In this document: positions 25,901 to 36,741 of the stretch, one piece after another
Position numbering within the stretch: position 1 is the stretch's first letter
Layout of the letters: each line of letters starts with the position of its first letter
Assembly (NCBI GenBank): GCA_003952965.2
Contig: CM025853.1
Span: 30,787,401-30,851,400, forward strand
Source of the DNA: Morella rubra
Lineage: Eukaryota > Streptophyta > Magnoliopsida > Fagales > Myricaceae
Length of the DNA stretch: 64,000 nucleotides
Reading direction: 5' to 3'
Made by a program: the position numbers and the translations under genes
The notes under the pieces: generated by a model
Seen by the model: only the letters and a program-made list of their open reading frames with translations
Databases searched by the model: none
Told to the model about the DNA's origin: nothing

Positions 25901-27191
25901 CTTTAAACCTTTTAGAAAATTCCACCTCCGAAAGAGATGGGAAGGTAAAAATAGGAGTCCGAGGTTCATGCATGTTTTATGGCTCCTTTCAGGGGATTTC
26001 TGCTAAGAAGTCACAACTCTTGCTACCTCCATAATTAATTACATTGAATTTATAACTTGCTGAATGATCATCAGCTCAAAAAGTGTTTTCTTTGAGGAGA
26101 AAAAAGAAAAAGAAAATCCAAACTGCTTAGGATATTCTACTTTGTTTAGCCCTAGCTCTCGAAAGATCCTACGTGATCGAATTATTATTATTATTATTTT
26201 TTGTCCCAAAAACTTCTTGTCCCTCAGAATTATCTTTCGTTCAGGCTGCAGGAGCTGTAGATGGAAGATACAGAACTAGTAATCTCTACCCTTCACAGCA
26301 CAGCCTGCATAACCATTGGATCTTGATCCTCTGACCAATGGTTAAATATTTCTCTTAGGAATAAAGAAAAGAAACGAAGGTATAGAGATGTTTATAAAGA
26401 ATATATATTCTACTTTAAAACCACCTAATTATTGCTCCATGTGAAATGGAGAGAGAGCTGTACGGAAGGACACGGGAGAAACGGGTATCGGGACCAAGCA
26501 AGCGATAGGTTTGAGCTGAATGAAAATACTCAAAACCCATGTGAACTTCAAGATCTCAAAACCCATAAGTTTGGGCTTAATAATATTTTATTAAACATTC
26601 TTGAAGAGAGTACTCACGTTATGCACTTACTCTTAATAATTTTAGTGGAGCCTACTAGGGGCAATTAATCACTAAATAAGGCTTTAGCATCATATGTTAA
26701 ATACCACTTTAATCCTAAAGTATAAAACAGAATTATAATCATTTTTAGGTTGTCACGGGCTTTGTTGGGCCCACGGGGCAACCCAAATGATGGCTCTTTT
26801 CTAAGTTTGGGGACCAAAAGGTTGGGCTCTTCTGGGCCCATGGAAACCCAAAAATGACATTTCCTTGGGTGTTCTGGTAATTGTCATAATACTTCTCTTT
26901 AAGCTTTTTAGAGGCGAAAGAAATATCTATTATTAAAGTTGCAATAATGGACTTTATAGGAATATTGATAAAATAAAGAGCATTTTCGGTTGCAAATTAT
27001 TTATAAAAGCGAAAGATGAACTTCTTACGGCAACGACGAGCCTGAAGGCATTATTTTCCCTGGCAGCTACTTAACAACCATTACGAAAAGGTCTTTCCAT
27101 TGAATTTACAAGTCTCAGACTAAAATACATCCTGGACGAAATTTTTCAGGGTTTTGGGGGCCTTTTATGGTTTCTGTTCCGACGAAAATGT
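25896..27191. other. 3' flank of UBK2, no gene seen
   Basis: Duplicated non-coding flank. The part at 26225-26995 has no counterpart in block B and shows no recognised coding sequence. The last 190 bases closely match the 3' flank of UBK3. Confidence 0.5.
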
Positions 27192-30100
27192 TCAAACAGT
27201 ACTTGATCTAAAGACAGTGTATACAGATTTCAGACGCCACTCCTCCGTGGCCGAACGAAGAGCATGGTTGGGTACAAGATTGCGATGTTTAAGATTCAGC
27301 TTTGTCATGGGTGAAGTGTCATGTCCTCGCTCAAACCAGTCTCTCAAGTTCTGGGCTTCATAACTAAAACCATCGGCAGCGACATGTGGATCTTTCATGA
27401 CTTCCTGCAAGTTTGTAGATTGTAACAATCGAGAGCAGTAGGCTTGTAGCTGAAAGTATTTCAAAGAAATTGGAACGGAGATTCCACATGAAAGCTAGAT
27501 TACTTATGCGTAAACAAGTCCAGAAAAATCTTCTGCCACTGTAGATAATTAGGTAAAGTACTCTGCGAAAATGGATCAATTATGGAAACATATGGCATGT
27601 GAAACATTGGAGAACAAATAGGAAGCTCACTAACTTACCTGGGAGATGGGACAGAGAAGATATGAAGGAGGTTCAGAGTGCCCCTCAGAACCCAGCTGGG
27701 ATGAGCCTGAGCGTCCATATAAAGCCCTCATTGGTTCAAGTACCGTCCAGACTTCTGACTTGAGGTCTGGTCTTGTCTCACGGCACAATTCACAGCACCT
27801 CAACGCCAATTGAGCCAACTCTTTCGCTTGCTCGAATGGCCAATCTCCAGCCAAAGGATCCAACAGGCTTTGGAACTCTCCAGCATCCAACGCACATTTA
27901 ACTTTTCTCTTTATCCCCAGGGCTGGTGGCTCTCCAGTTAACAACTGCAACAATATGATTCCAAATGAATAGGTATCTGAATTTAAAGTGAGCTCTCCTG
28001 TATGGAGGAACTCGGGATCCAGATACGGCAAAGTAGTGCCCTCGGGCTCTGCTCCCCAAGACTGTGTTATGTTGTCGTTTAAAATCCGGTCATGAGAGAG
28101 TAGATAACAGTTTCCAGAGCCACAGAGTTTGCTATCGAAGTTGGCATCAAGGAGAACCTTAGCAGACGACAGATCACCATGTAATATGCCGACAGGCTTT
28201 GAGGAATGAAGAAAGACGAGGGCAGAGCACAACTCTGTTGCGATGCATATTCGAGTTTGCCATGATAATGGGGGCGTATTGTCCTTGCAACGCAGTCGAT
28301 CTTCAAGGGTCCCGTTTGGAACATACTCATAGACAAAAGCCTGGGCTTCTTCGCAGGATCCAATCAGCTTGACAAGATTTGGATGCTTCAACGTACTCAG
28401 TGTATCAACCTGAAATAGAACGCTAACTTATGCGATGCAATAAAAAACTCTACGATCATCGATGTCAGATTCATTTCCAGCTCATGTTTGGATACTTTTT
28501 GGCTCTATCGTTTTCTTTCCATGTTGGGAAAAATGAAAAATCTGCTGAGTAAATCATGAAATGATAAGTAATAGAGTGGTAGCGGGATAGGAATTGATGA
28601 ATCGCACAGTTTCATATAAACAAAGGGAAGTTCAACCATCCTACCTCTAGTTGATATCCTGAGGGATCTTGAACCTTATTTTGATGTAGCTTTTTTATTG
28701 CCACCACAGTTTGACGCAAAAGAGCTTTATAGATGGTCCCATGTCTTCCTTCGCCAATTCTCAGGGACGGATCAAAGTGTCGAGTTGCTTCCTTAATCTC
28801 AAAGAACGAGATCTCAGAGAAGAATTGGGGAGTTTCTGCACTTGTGGCCTCTTCTTGTTTCCTTCTCAGTTCTTCAGCTTCTTTTAGTGCTTTGTCACAT
28901 TTTTCCACCACTTCATCTCGTTCTTTTCTGTAAGTTTGCAACAGGTCTAGGACAGAGGCCATCCTTAATTCCCAACCCTTAATCATGCTATCAGATTCTG
29001 CAATTTGGCTCTCCAGTGATGATATCTTATCAGAAGCAATCCGGATGTCTTCCAAGGCATGGTTTAGCCGCTTGTTCACATTTTTGTGCTCTTCTTTCTC
29101 TCTTGCTAGAGCTTCCTCTGTGTCTTTTCTTTGTTTCACCTCCTCAGCGTGTAGGCTTTCCCACACTTGAGCCTGTAAATCACGCAAATAAGAGTCTAAA
29201 CATAATTGGAAGGCATAGGACTGTTTCATCTTCCCTCCCTTGTAAAGGGGACGGAAGTATTTTGTTAGCAAATTAGAAGGGTAATCGTTTACATAAGAGC
29301 TAAAAAAACAAGAATTTAAAAGTTATGACTTCACCCTGCGCATAGCCTCAATTGCAACTTTCTCGGCTTTGGCCAGCCTCTCTCCTGCTGGAAAACCTTC
29401 TAGCCTTGCATTTTCAGCATCTGGTCTGGACTCTTCAGATTGAGTAAAGTGACTGTAATCTGAAATTCCATCCTGCGCCAATCAGTCAAATGTTAGAAAG
29501 TTTCAACTTGAAAACTGCAAATTAATGCTCCTTGGCATATGTACGTCTCTCACATAAGAACCTTCGGCATACCGCTAAAGGGGGAGCGGATGGACGGTGA
29601 AGATGCTCATTGGTCTGAAAAATTGCTTCATTTATCTCGGATCCCTCGTGACTCCCCTCAGATGTAAGTGATGGAATCCGACCTAAGTCACGCACTCCAC
29701 TAGAAGAGCAAGTTGAATAACGTGAACTCCCTTCTGCATCAAAACTTCCCCTTGAAGTTGAGGACTGAGGAGTCCAACCAGGCGAACAGACGTCTGTTCT
29801 ATGGTCAGTTCTAGCAACTATCCCTTCCCTATATCATCTAATAATTGCATCAGTAAACATAGTGGTAATAATAAGTAAGACCAAGTTCATAAAGATAGCG
29901 TCTACTCCATAAAGGAGGAAATAATTTGTTGCTGTTTTCAAGACTACACACAATCACCCTGGCTTTTAATGGTCAATCAAGCATTTCTGAGCTTGCAAAT
30001 ATTAACCATACAGTCGATTAAAATATGAGATCTTCGCCATTGGGAGTTCATATCTTCTTTTTGAGCTCTATATATCGGGCTACATCAGCACTGCAAAAAG

Positions 30101-31147
30101 CCAAAACAAGAAGAAACCTGGTCTCGATGAGGCTTCCCCCGCAGATAAATTGTATGTGACAGGACAAAGGCGCATTTTGACGAACATAGGTGGCCTTCTT
30201 AGACTTGCGGCCCATTTTCCTGCAAATTAGTTAAGCAGTGGGGCGTTAGCTGTAAGCAAATACTAATGTCAAATCAATGACATTTAACTTCCAAGCAAAA
30301 ATGTTAAGCAAAACCATGGCCCTTCTTTAGTGTCTTCTAATCTTTTTTGGTGTTCAACAGCCCTACTTGCCCCAGGCTGGAACCGACCATGTCAAGCACA
30401 AGTCACTTAATCATCATAGTCATAACTCATAACCAAGGTGATGTTTTTTCCACTAAAAGGGGGAAAAGGAAAAGAAAAGATCCTTTGAGGTTTCTACTTT
30501 GAGTAGCGCTTATCTGCTGCTGCTCCCATTACCAGCTTGCTGATCCCATGCTGCAAGATGAGTGCCACGATCCCCTCCTCGACACAGTTCAGTTCAGCGA
30601 ATAGGGTTTCTGCCTGCACCTACATTACAGAAGTAATCCACACCAAACAAGTCATTATTGAACTCTATATATGTTTGCAATTAGCCATTTCCAAGGGACT
30701 CGAATATTGTTTAGACCACTCAGCGGGAAACAGACGGGAAAATGATTTTTGTTTTACCCCCCTTCGGCAGCAGATTTGACGATACTCATCCAGGATTTCA
30801 AGAATCTTTTGCAGTTGAATAGCCTGGTGCGCCCTGAATTCTCTTTCGTTCGCTGTGCTTGCTGGAAATTCCGTTCCCACTAGAAAAGAAGAAGATATTT
30901 GCTAATTACCAAAACTCTAACTAGAGGTTAAAGGCACCTGATACACATTCATAACACGCACAGAAGTTTAAGGCACACCATGCACACATATTCATGGAGC
31001 CAACTTACTGATGGGGACGGTATTTGCAGGACGATGAACGTGCATGATGCAAATCTTTCTTCCTTCGGAGTACTTTAATGCCCATAACAAGAGTGGTTTG
31101 TTCTGTTTCATTTCTTCTCCCACCGCGACGTACAATATATTCTCCAT
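27192..31147 (-). CDS. UBK2: U-box kinase paralog, probable pseudokinase (DFG replaced by GSG), ancestral ATG lost
   Basis: Nine exons: 31147 (or 31189)-31009, 30879-30758, 30619-30498, 30219-30118, 29828-29573, 29472-29335, 29172-28645, 28409-27639, 27404-27192; 796 residues from the first ATG, in frame. Order: USP-like domain (YVAVGEEMKQNK, ICIMHVHRPANTVP, KLVMGAAADK), linker, coiled coil, kinase-like domain, U-box (CPISQ / EVMKDPHVAADGFSYE). The lysine VAIKK and Gly loop GEGRHG are kept. The catalytic loop reads HGDLSSAKVL, with Asp548 present but the metal-binding Asn replaced by Lys; DFG reads GSG. Kinase activity is therefore doubtful, while the U-box looks sound. The ATG used by UBK3 is GTG here (31189-31187), so translation probably starts 14 codons later. 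The C-terminus has a divergent tail (LKSVYTVFRSSTV). Near-twin of UBK3. Confidence 0.88.
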
Positions 31148-31189
31148 CACGCAGGTAATAGGCGGCGGGTCAGGACTCACAACGTCCAC

Positions 31190-31814
31190 GGCAACAAACA
31201 AAACTCTTGTAAACTCTCTATCTTATTGGGTTCAAACCTAAACTTCCACTAAGCTTTTGGAAGAATAAAGCCGCAGCCCGCAGGATTCAGGAACAAGATT
31301 TCACAGGGAAATGAAAAAGGTGTGAAGATGAACTGAAAATGCCTTTGTTTATGGAGTCAAGTTTGCATCTTCGTGTTGAAGTGAACATATATCTCTCCGT
31401 TTGTGTCAACTCTTACTAGCTCTGGGTCATTATTTATGTCACTTTCCTGTATATATATTAGTCATATATTTTCATGCAATTATTTGGTATTGAGAACTCA
31501 TTAAATCGCCTTCGATATTGGTATAATATTAATTTCTGCCTCCATAGTCCTTTGGAGATAAGGTTTTAAATATTAGAATAGCGACATCACAAACAGATTC
31601 TTCTACGACGATCAGGAGCAATCCTGGTCCTGTTCACAATGATCAGTGCCGTCGTATGTGCGTGGGGCCTCGTAGTTAATATTGTACTTAGTTTTTATAG
31701 AAGTAAATTTAAATTTACTTACAGACAGCACAACCGCCACATAGACCAAATAATGACAACCTGGCTGCCACGTTAAACTAAGGAAAACAAAACAAAAGAA
31801 AGGATAGTCAAATG
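31190..31814. other. Upstream region of UBK2
   Basis: Presumed promoter of UBK2, homologous to the region upstream of UBK3 (42388-42985). No coding region. Homology between the two blocks stops at about 31805, just before the LINE remnant. Confidence 0.55.
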
Positions 31815-31821
31815 AAGAAAG

Positions 31822-34800
31822 CTACAGATCAGTAGAATTCAAAATACGAAATATGAATGCTACAGCTAGCGGAGGATCTTTATCCTGGGCAATTTCCGAA
31901 ATGAAATTTTCTGATATTGGCGGGTACCGTGTCGCCTTCTTGGCGACCTTTTTCGCCAGCTCGTGCGCAACATGGTTGTCACTACGTACGAGATATCTTA
32001 TAATAATGCAGTCCGAAAATTCTGACATCAAGGACCGCATAAGTTGGATGAGTGAGCTTATACGCCAGTCAACCTCCAGTCATTGAAAAAGCCTATCACC
32101 GTATGGAATAGCCCTCATTCTACAAGCACTCTTATGCCTTGGTTTCCTCAGCAATTTGTGAACTGGATTAATCAATGTCTCTCTACTATCTCTTACTCTA
32201 TTTTGCTTAATGGTTCACCGTTTGACTTTTTCAAACCAAGTAGAGGACTCCGACAAGGAGATCTTATCTCGCCTCTTTTGTTCATCATTGGATCTGAGGT
32301 GTTTTCACGTATGATTAGTCGTGTGGAAGCTCGTGATAGCTTACAGGGTATTCACATTGGGCGTGATGTCCTAGCTGTCTCTCAGCTATTATACGCAGAT
32401 GATCTCCTTCTTTTTTGCAGGGCGGATATTTTTGAGGCTTGGGCCATTCTTGATTGTTTGAGTTTATATGGAAGCTGGTCGGGGCAATGACTTAACTCTC
32501 GGAAGTCTTCAATTACTTTCATCTGAAGCACTAATTCTACTGACGCCCAGGCTATTTGTGCGTTGCTTCAACTTCCTCGAAAAGACAACGTTGAAAAGCA
32601 CCTTGGTTTACTGGTCACCATTCACCGGAATAAAAAGGTTCAGTTCAAAGTTATTTGTGAAAAAGTTAAGCACCGGTTAGAGAGTTGGCAAATGAAGACT
32701 TTGTCTCAAGCGGGTCGGTTGGTTCTCATTAAATCAGTTGCCTCTGCTCTTCCTACTTACACCATGGCTCAATATCTTTTGCCAAAATCTCTCTGTTCTC
32801 AACTTGATTCTATGATGATGCGATTTTGGTGGGGATTTGTGGATGATGGTACTTGGCACTTGTATCTTAAATCATGGGCCTCTATGTGTAGACCAAAGGC
32901 GTAAGGAGGGTTGGGTCTCAAGTTGATGTGGGATGTTAATAGAGCCCAAATTGCCAAGTTGGCATGGCTTATTCAATCTGACCCTAGTAAGCTTTGGGTT
33001 CAAATTATTTGGGCAAAATATATGAAGTCTCACTTTATTTGGATACCCCCTCTAAATCAGGGGTCTCATGGTTTTGGAGGGGTATTTCTCGGGTTGCTTC
33101 CATTTTGAAAGCGGGTGTATGTTATCAAATTGGAGCTGCTCTTCTATTCGCCTGTGGGATGACCCTTGGATTCCTAATCCCATTCCACATGCTCCCTCAG
33201 CTCGGATTACTACTGGCTCTCAGGATGTTAATCGCACTGTGAGTGCCCTTATTTTACCTCACTCTAACTTATGGAATTCTGCTCTTGTTCGAGATCTTTT
33301 TGTACCAGAAGATGCTGATAGAATTTTGAATGAGTGTGTTCCTCGGGTGCACCATGAGGACCGATTGATTTGGGCAGTAAACCCGAAGGGGGTGTTCTCT
33401 ATTAAGTCTGTGTATCCTTTGTTATCTTCCCCTTGTAACGTTGTTTCTGTTCATCTTGAGCCTGAGCTCTGGAAAAAATTATGGGCTGTGCTCATTCAAG
33501 ACAGGCTTAAACTCCTTCTTTGGAAAGTGGCTTGGAACATTCTCCCGTGTAAGGTTAATATCAGTTGCTCTATTTTTGATTCTGGTGGCAATTCTAATGA
33601 AGCTTTGGCGTGCCCTTTATGTCACCAGCATCCTGAGTCTTTGGAGCATATCTTTTTTGAATGCCATATTGCTTGTATGCTTTGGTTTACCTCTCCGTGG
33701 GCTCTCAAAATTCAGGACTTTGCTTTTTGAAATATAAGCAATTGGATTAAGGCTATTTTGTCAGCTCCTTCTTTCCTTCATCTACCTTCGACTGATCAAC
33801 ACCGTTTTATTTTGTTTTCGGCTATTTTAATGGCCTCACTTTGGTATACTTGAAACCAAATAGTCCACAATGGTTTTTCTCTGGACCTGATGAGTCTGAA
33901 TTCCAAAATTCATTCCTTGTTTGCTGAACACTCTTTGGCTTGGAAGGAGATCCTGACTCATGCAGATTCGCGTATTGTTTGGAGTCGCCCTCCTTTGGGG
34001 TGTTGGAAAATCAACTTTGACGTGGCTATTAGAAGATCTTTTGCAGTGGTGGCAGCGGTTTGTCGCGATCATGAAGGACATTTGCTCTTTGCCTGGACGA
34101 AGAGCTTTCCTCTTAGCGGCTCACTGGTGGACGAGGCAAGGGCAGCACTTTTTGCTGCCCAGGAGGCGTCTTTTCTAAGATGTGATCGGGTTGTTCTTGA
34201 GGGGGATTCAAAGTTGGTCATAGATGCTGTGAATGTTGAAGATACTCTCCTTGAGTGGCAGATCCTTCCTTTCATTGAAGATATTCATCGCCTTAGCACG
34301 AGACACTCTTCTTGGTCCTTTGTTCATGTTAAGCGTGATGTTAATTCTATGGCTCACGAGCTTGCGAAATGGGCTGCTGTGGAGAATTTTGTAGGAAATA
34401 TCCCAATCTCTAGTCTTCCTCATTTGATTCTCTCCAATGATAACTCCTGGATTCCTCCATAAGGTTATCCTAGAGCTTCTGTACTTGCTTAGAAAAAAAA
34501 AAAAAAAAAAACCTCCGAAGATGGGTGTTTGAGAGCCGATGCTACCAGGAGTGAGTCTCCCTTCATAAGATTTCATGTCAAGCCTCCTAATTGCTTCCTT
34601 TAGTGCAAGCCATGCAGCGACGTAAGTCTCACCTTCCAATGAAGTGAGTGGTGGAAGTATCAATGAGACTTTGATCAATCAAGTTACCCATAGTATCATG
34701 GCATGTGGCAGCCGCAACCGAGAATAGGGGTCGAATGGCAGTGTCATAATTCCATTTTAGAAATCCACTTGGCGGGGGTTGCCAAGTTTTGGACTTCGAT

Positions 34801-35545
34801 TGCTTCGATCGAGCTTTCCCAAGCATTCTTATGTTCTTCCGTCACCTTCCGAATTTGTTAAGCATTAATGATCTCCGGGCTTGGTAATGGTGTACCATGC
34901 AATAATTTACATCGATGCATACAAATAATGTCCATGGCATGCATCGGCAGCAAATAACACAAAATTATGCCGTTCTTCCACTGGGATCAGTCTTAGCAGG
35001 CTTGGCTTAAGCAGTAATTTTATCCATTCCAAAAAGGAGCCTCGAGTGAGTTGAGTAAAATCCACAGGCCAAGGTGACATGCCCATATAATCTGGCAAGG
35101 CTACATTAGAGGAAAACATGATCAACCGTTTCAATCTCCGTATTACACAATGGACATAGTAGCGAAGACTCCTCATAATGCGGGAAGATGTTAGCCAGTC
35201 TCTGTTTGGTTGGGAGTATGTTCCACAATGCTTTCCAAATGAGAAGCTTAAGCCTTTCGCGGATTTTAATCTTCCACAAACTCGTCCAGTCATTACTAGA
35301 TAGGACCCCCATATTTGTGACTCTTTGTTCAACACAAAGAGTGTAACCAGTTTTCAACGAATAATTTCCTGATGAAGAAGGGATCCATAATAAAGTATCA
35401 TTTTCTATAGACTGGGGGAGGCTGATCCTATTAATATGTTCAATAGTTTCACTATCAAAATAGGATTGCAGTAAACTTTGATTCCATCTAAGTAAAGTCA
35501 AATTAAGTTTTCTTTGTCTCATCTCATTAATGAGGTGGTCAAATT
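31822..35545 (-). mobile_element. 5'-truncated LINE remnant (zf-RVT + RNase H), split by a second LINE
   Basis: Minus-strand L1-type non-LTR retrotransposon fragment. Reading from 35522 there is a zinc-binding reverse transcriptase-associated region (LWKIKIRERLKLLIWKALWN, then CPLCN...DHVF) to about 34907. Next comes the start of an RNase H-like domain (34826 to 34517, with LKWNYDTAIRP). After the inserted plus-strand LINE the same RNase H resumes at 32077 and ends near 31822 (DWRISSLIQLM, NHVAHELAKK). Several frameshifts disable it, and the reverse transcriptase itself is missing. Joining the two halves at the repeated heptamer gives a continuous RNase H reading apart from one base of frame damage. 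Confidence 0.88.
32078..34509 (+). mobile_element. 5'-truncated LINE with poly-A tail, inserted into the older LINE
   Basis: Plus-strand L1-type element, 2,432 bases. It starts inside reverse transcriptase (EKAYHRMEW), continues through GLRQGDLISPLLF and the catalytic YADD (32392-32403), then the thumb region, a zinc-binding segment (CPLCHQHPESLEHIFFECH, about 33610-33668) and an RNase H-like domain (33965-34440, WKINFDVAIR, EGDSKLVIDAV, NSMAHELAKW). It ends in A(18) at 34492-34509. In-frame stops (for example TGA at 32488 and TAA at 32902) and frameshifts make it inactive. The heptamer AACCTCC flanks it (32071-32077 and 34510-34516). Confidence 0.93.
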
Positions 35546-36076
35546 TAAACTCTTGAATTTATTTTTTAAATCCTGACCCCTCCTTATATATAACCGCATA
35601 CGAGGCAAGGGGGGGGGGGGGGGGGCGAACAGGGCCTGCTCCGGTTGACTCTCCCAAAAAATTTTTTTTACACCTAATCTTATTTTTCTTTTTTATTTTT
35701 ACCAGGCTTGCCCCCATTGACCCACTGAAAACTCAGCCCGCGCGCCCCCCTTGTGAATATGCTTGTGTTTCATCAACCAAAATGCTTGTGAAAATGCTGG
35801 AAATGTTTCATTTATGTGTTCTGTTTTGCTAAGAATATATATAAATTAGTTGGTGCTCCATTAATGTCTTGAACAACAAGAATTTTAGTATTTAATTTTT
35901 AGTCATTAATTTTTGATATTTTAATTCTTAAGATATTTTTTTACATTATGCAGTAAATTTTTTTTTTTTTTTTTTTGTCATTTTTTCTTTGAAGTTTGCC
36001 TCCTTTTGATTGCATTCTTCACTCCGTCACTGTATATAACACCTTTTTATAGAACCCTTATGACCTTACCCCTTAA
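35546..36076. other. Low-complexity spacer between LINE and kinase fragment
   Basis: AT-rich sequence with a 17-G tract (35609-35625) and long T-runs (about 35959-35976). No gene is seen. Confidence 0.6.
35609..35625. repeat. Poly-G tract
   Basis: Seventeen consecutive G on the plus strand; its length is likely error-prone in sequencing. Confidence 0.85.
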
Positions 36077-36411
36077 TGCCACGTGAGCCAACTGCTCGGT
36101 TTGCTCAAATGGTCAATCTCCAGCCGAAGGATCCAGGAGGGTTTGTAACTTTCCAGCATCTAATGCAGATTGCACTTTCTTTGTTATCGCCACTGGTGGC
36201 ACATTCCAGTTAAAAACTGTAGTATTATGATTCCAAAAGAATAAAGCTCTCCTGTAAAGAGGAACTCGCGCGGGATCAAGATATGAAAAAGCAGCGCCCT
36301 CTGGTTTAGTTCTCCAAAAAAATGTTATATATGTTTCTCTTTTAGCCTTTGATCATGAGAAGGACGACATAGTTTCCAAAGTCATAGAGTTTGCTAACGA
36401 AGTTGGGGTTA
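36077..36411 (-). pseudogene. Fragment of a UBK4-like kinase exon 8
   Basis: This minus-strand stretch is collinear with UBK4 exon 8 (about 44449-44786). It covers the C-lobe from the activation segment to the LDPLAGDWPF region; for example CCAGGAGGGTTTGTAACTTT is shared exactly. It is broken by small indels, including about 20 bases missing after AAAAGAATAAA, so no long frame survives. No U-box or N-terminal exons are nearby. Its left end abuts spacer DNA and its right end is fused directly to the start of duplication block B. Confidence 0.88.
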
Positions 36412-36741
36412 ATACAACTTCCTCAATTATCCAACAGGAAAAAAAAAAGATATACATATGATTTGGAGGAGGAATATATATCTATAGCAGCAATATCAAT
36501 AAAGAAATGGCAAAAATGAATAGGAAAAGTAAAGCAGTCAAGATACATGCCCCCCGTTTATGTTTGGATTTAGCTTTGTTCCATTCATGTGCTTCTGATA
36601 TATATGATCTAAGAACCAATGGGTTATAGTTTTTGTTGGAAAGATAGCACAACTAAAACCCTAATCTGATCATCATTTCAGCTGTCGCTAGCTGTACAAT
36701 ATGTTGATTAGGAGTTGTTCTCGATCGGGGATATTAGTATC

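Larger units (their letters stand above)
25460..31805. repeat. Segmental duplication block A (contains UBK2)
   Basis: Homologous from end to end to block B (36408-42985). The left edge is TTAATACAACTTCCTCAATT at 25462. The right edge shares CCTGGCTGCCACGTTAAACT, about 31761. Within the genes the offset is a constant 11,146 bases from exon 9 intron through exon 7. Block A has about 770 bases (26225-26995) absent from B; B has a solo LTR absent from A. Confidence 0.92.

Noticed and set aside
31805..35560. Target-site duplication for the older minus-strand LINE
   Set aside because: I compared both flanks and found no convincing matching pair; its 3' tail also seems lost.
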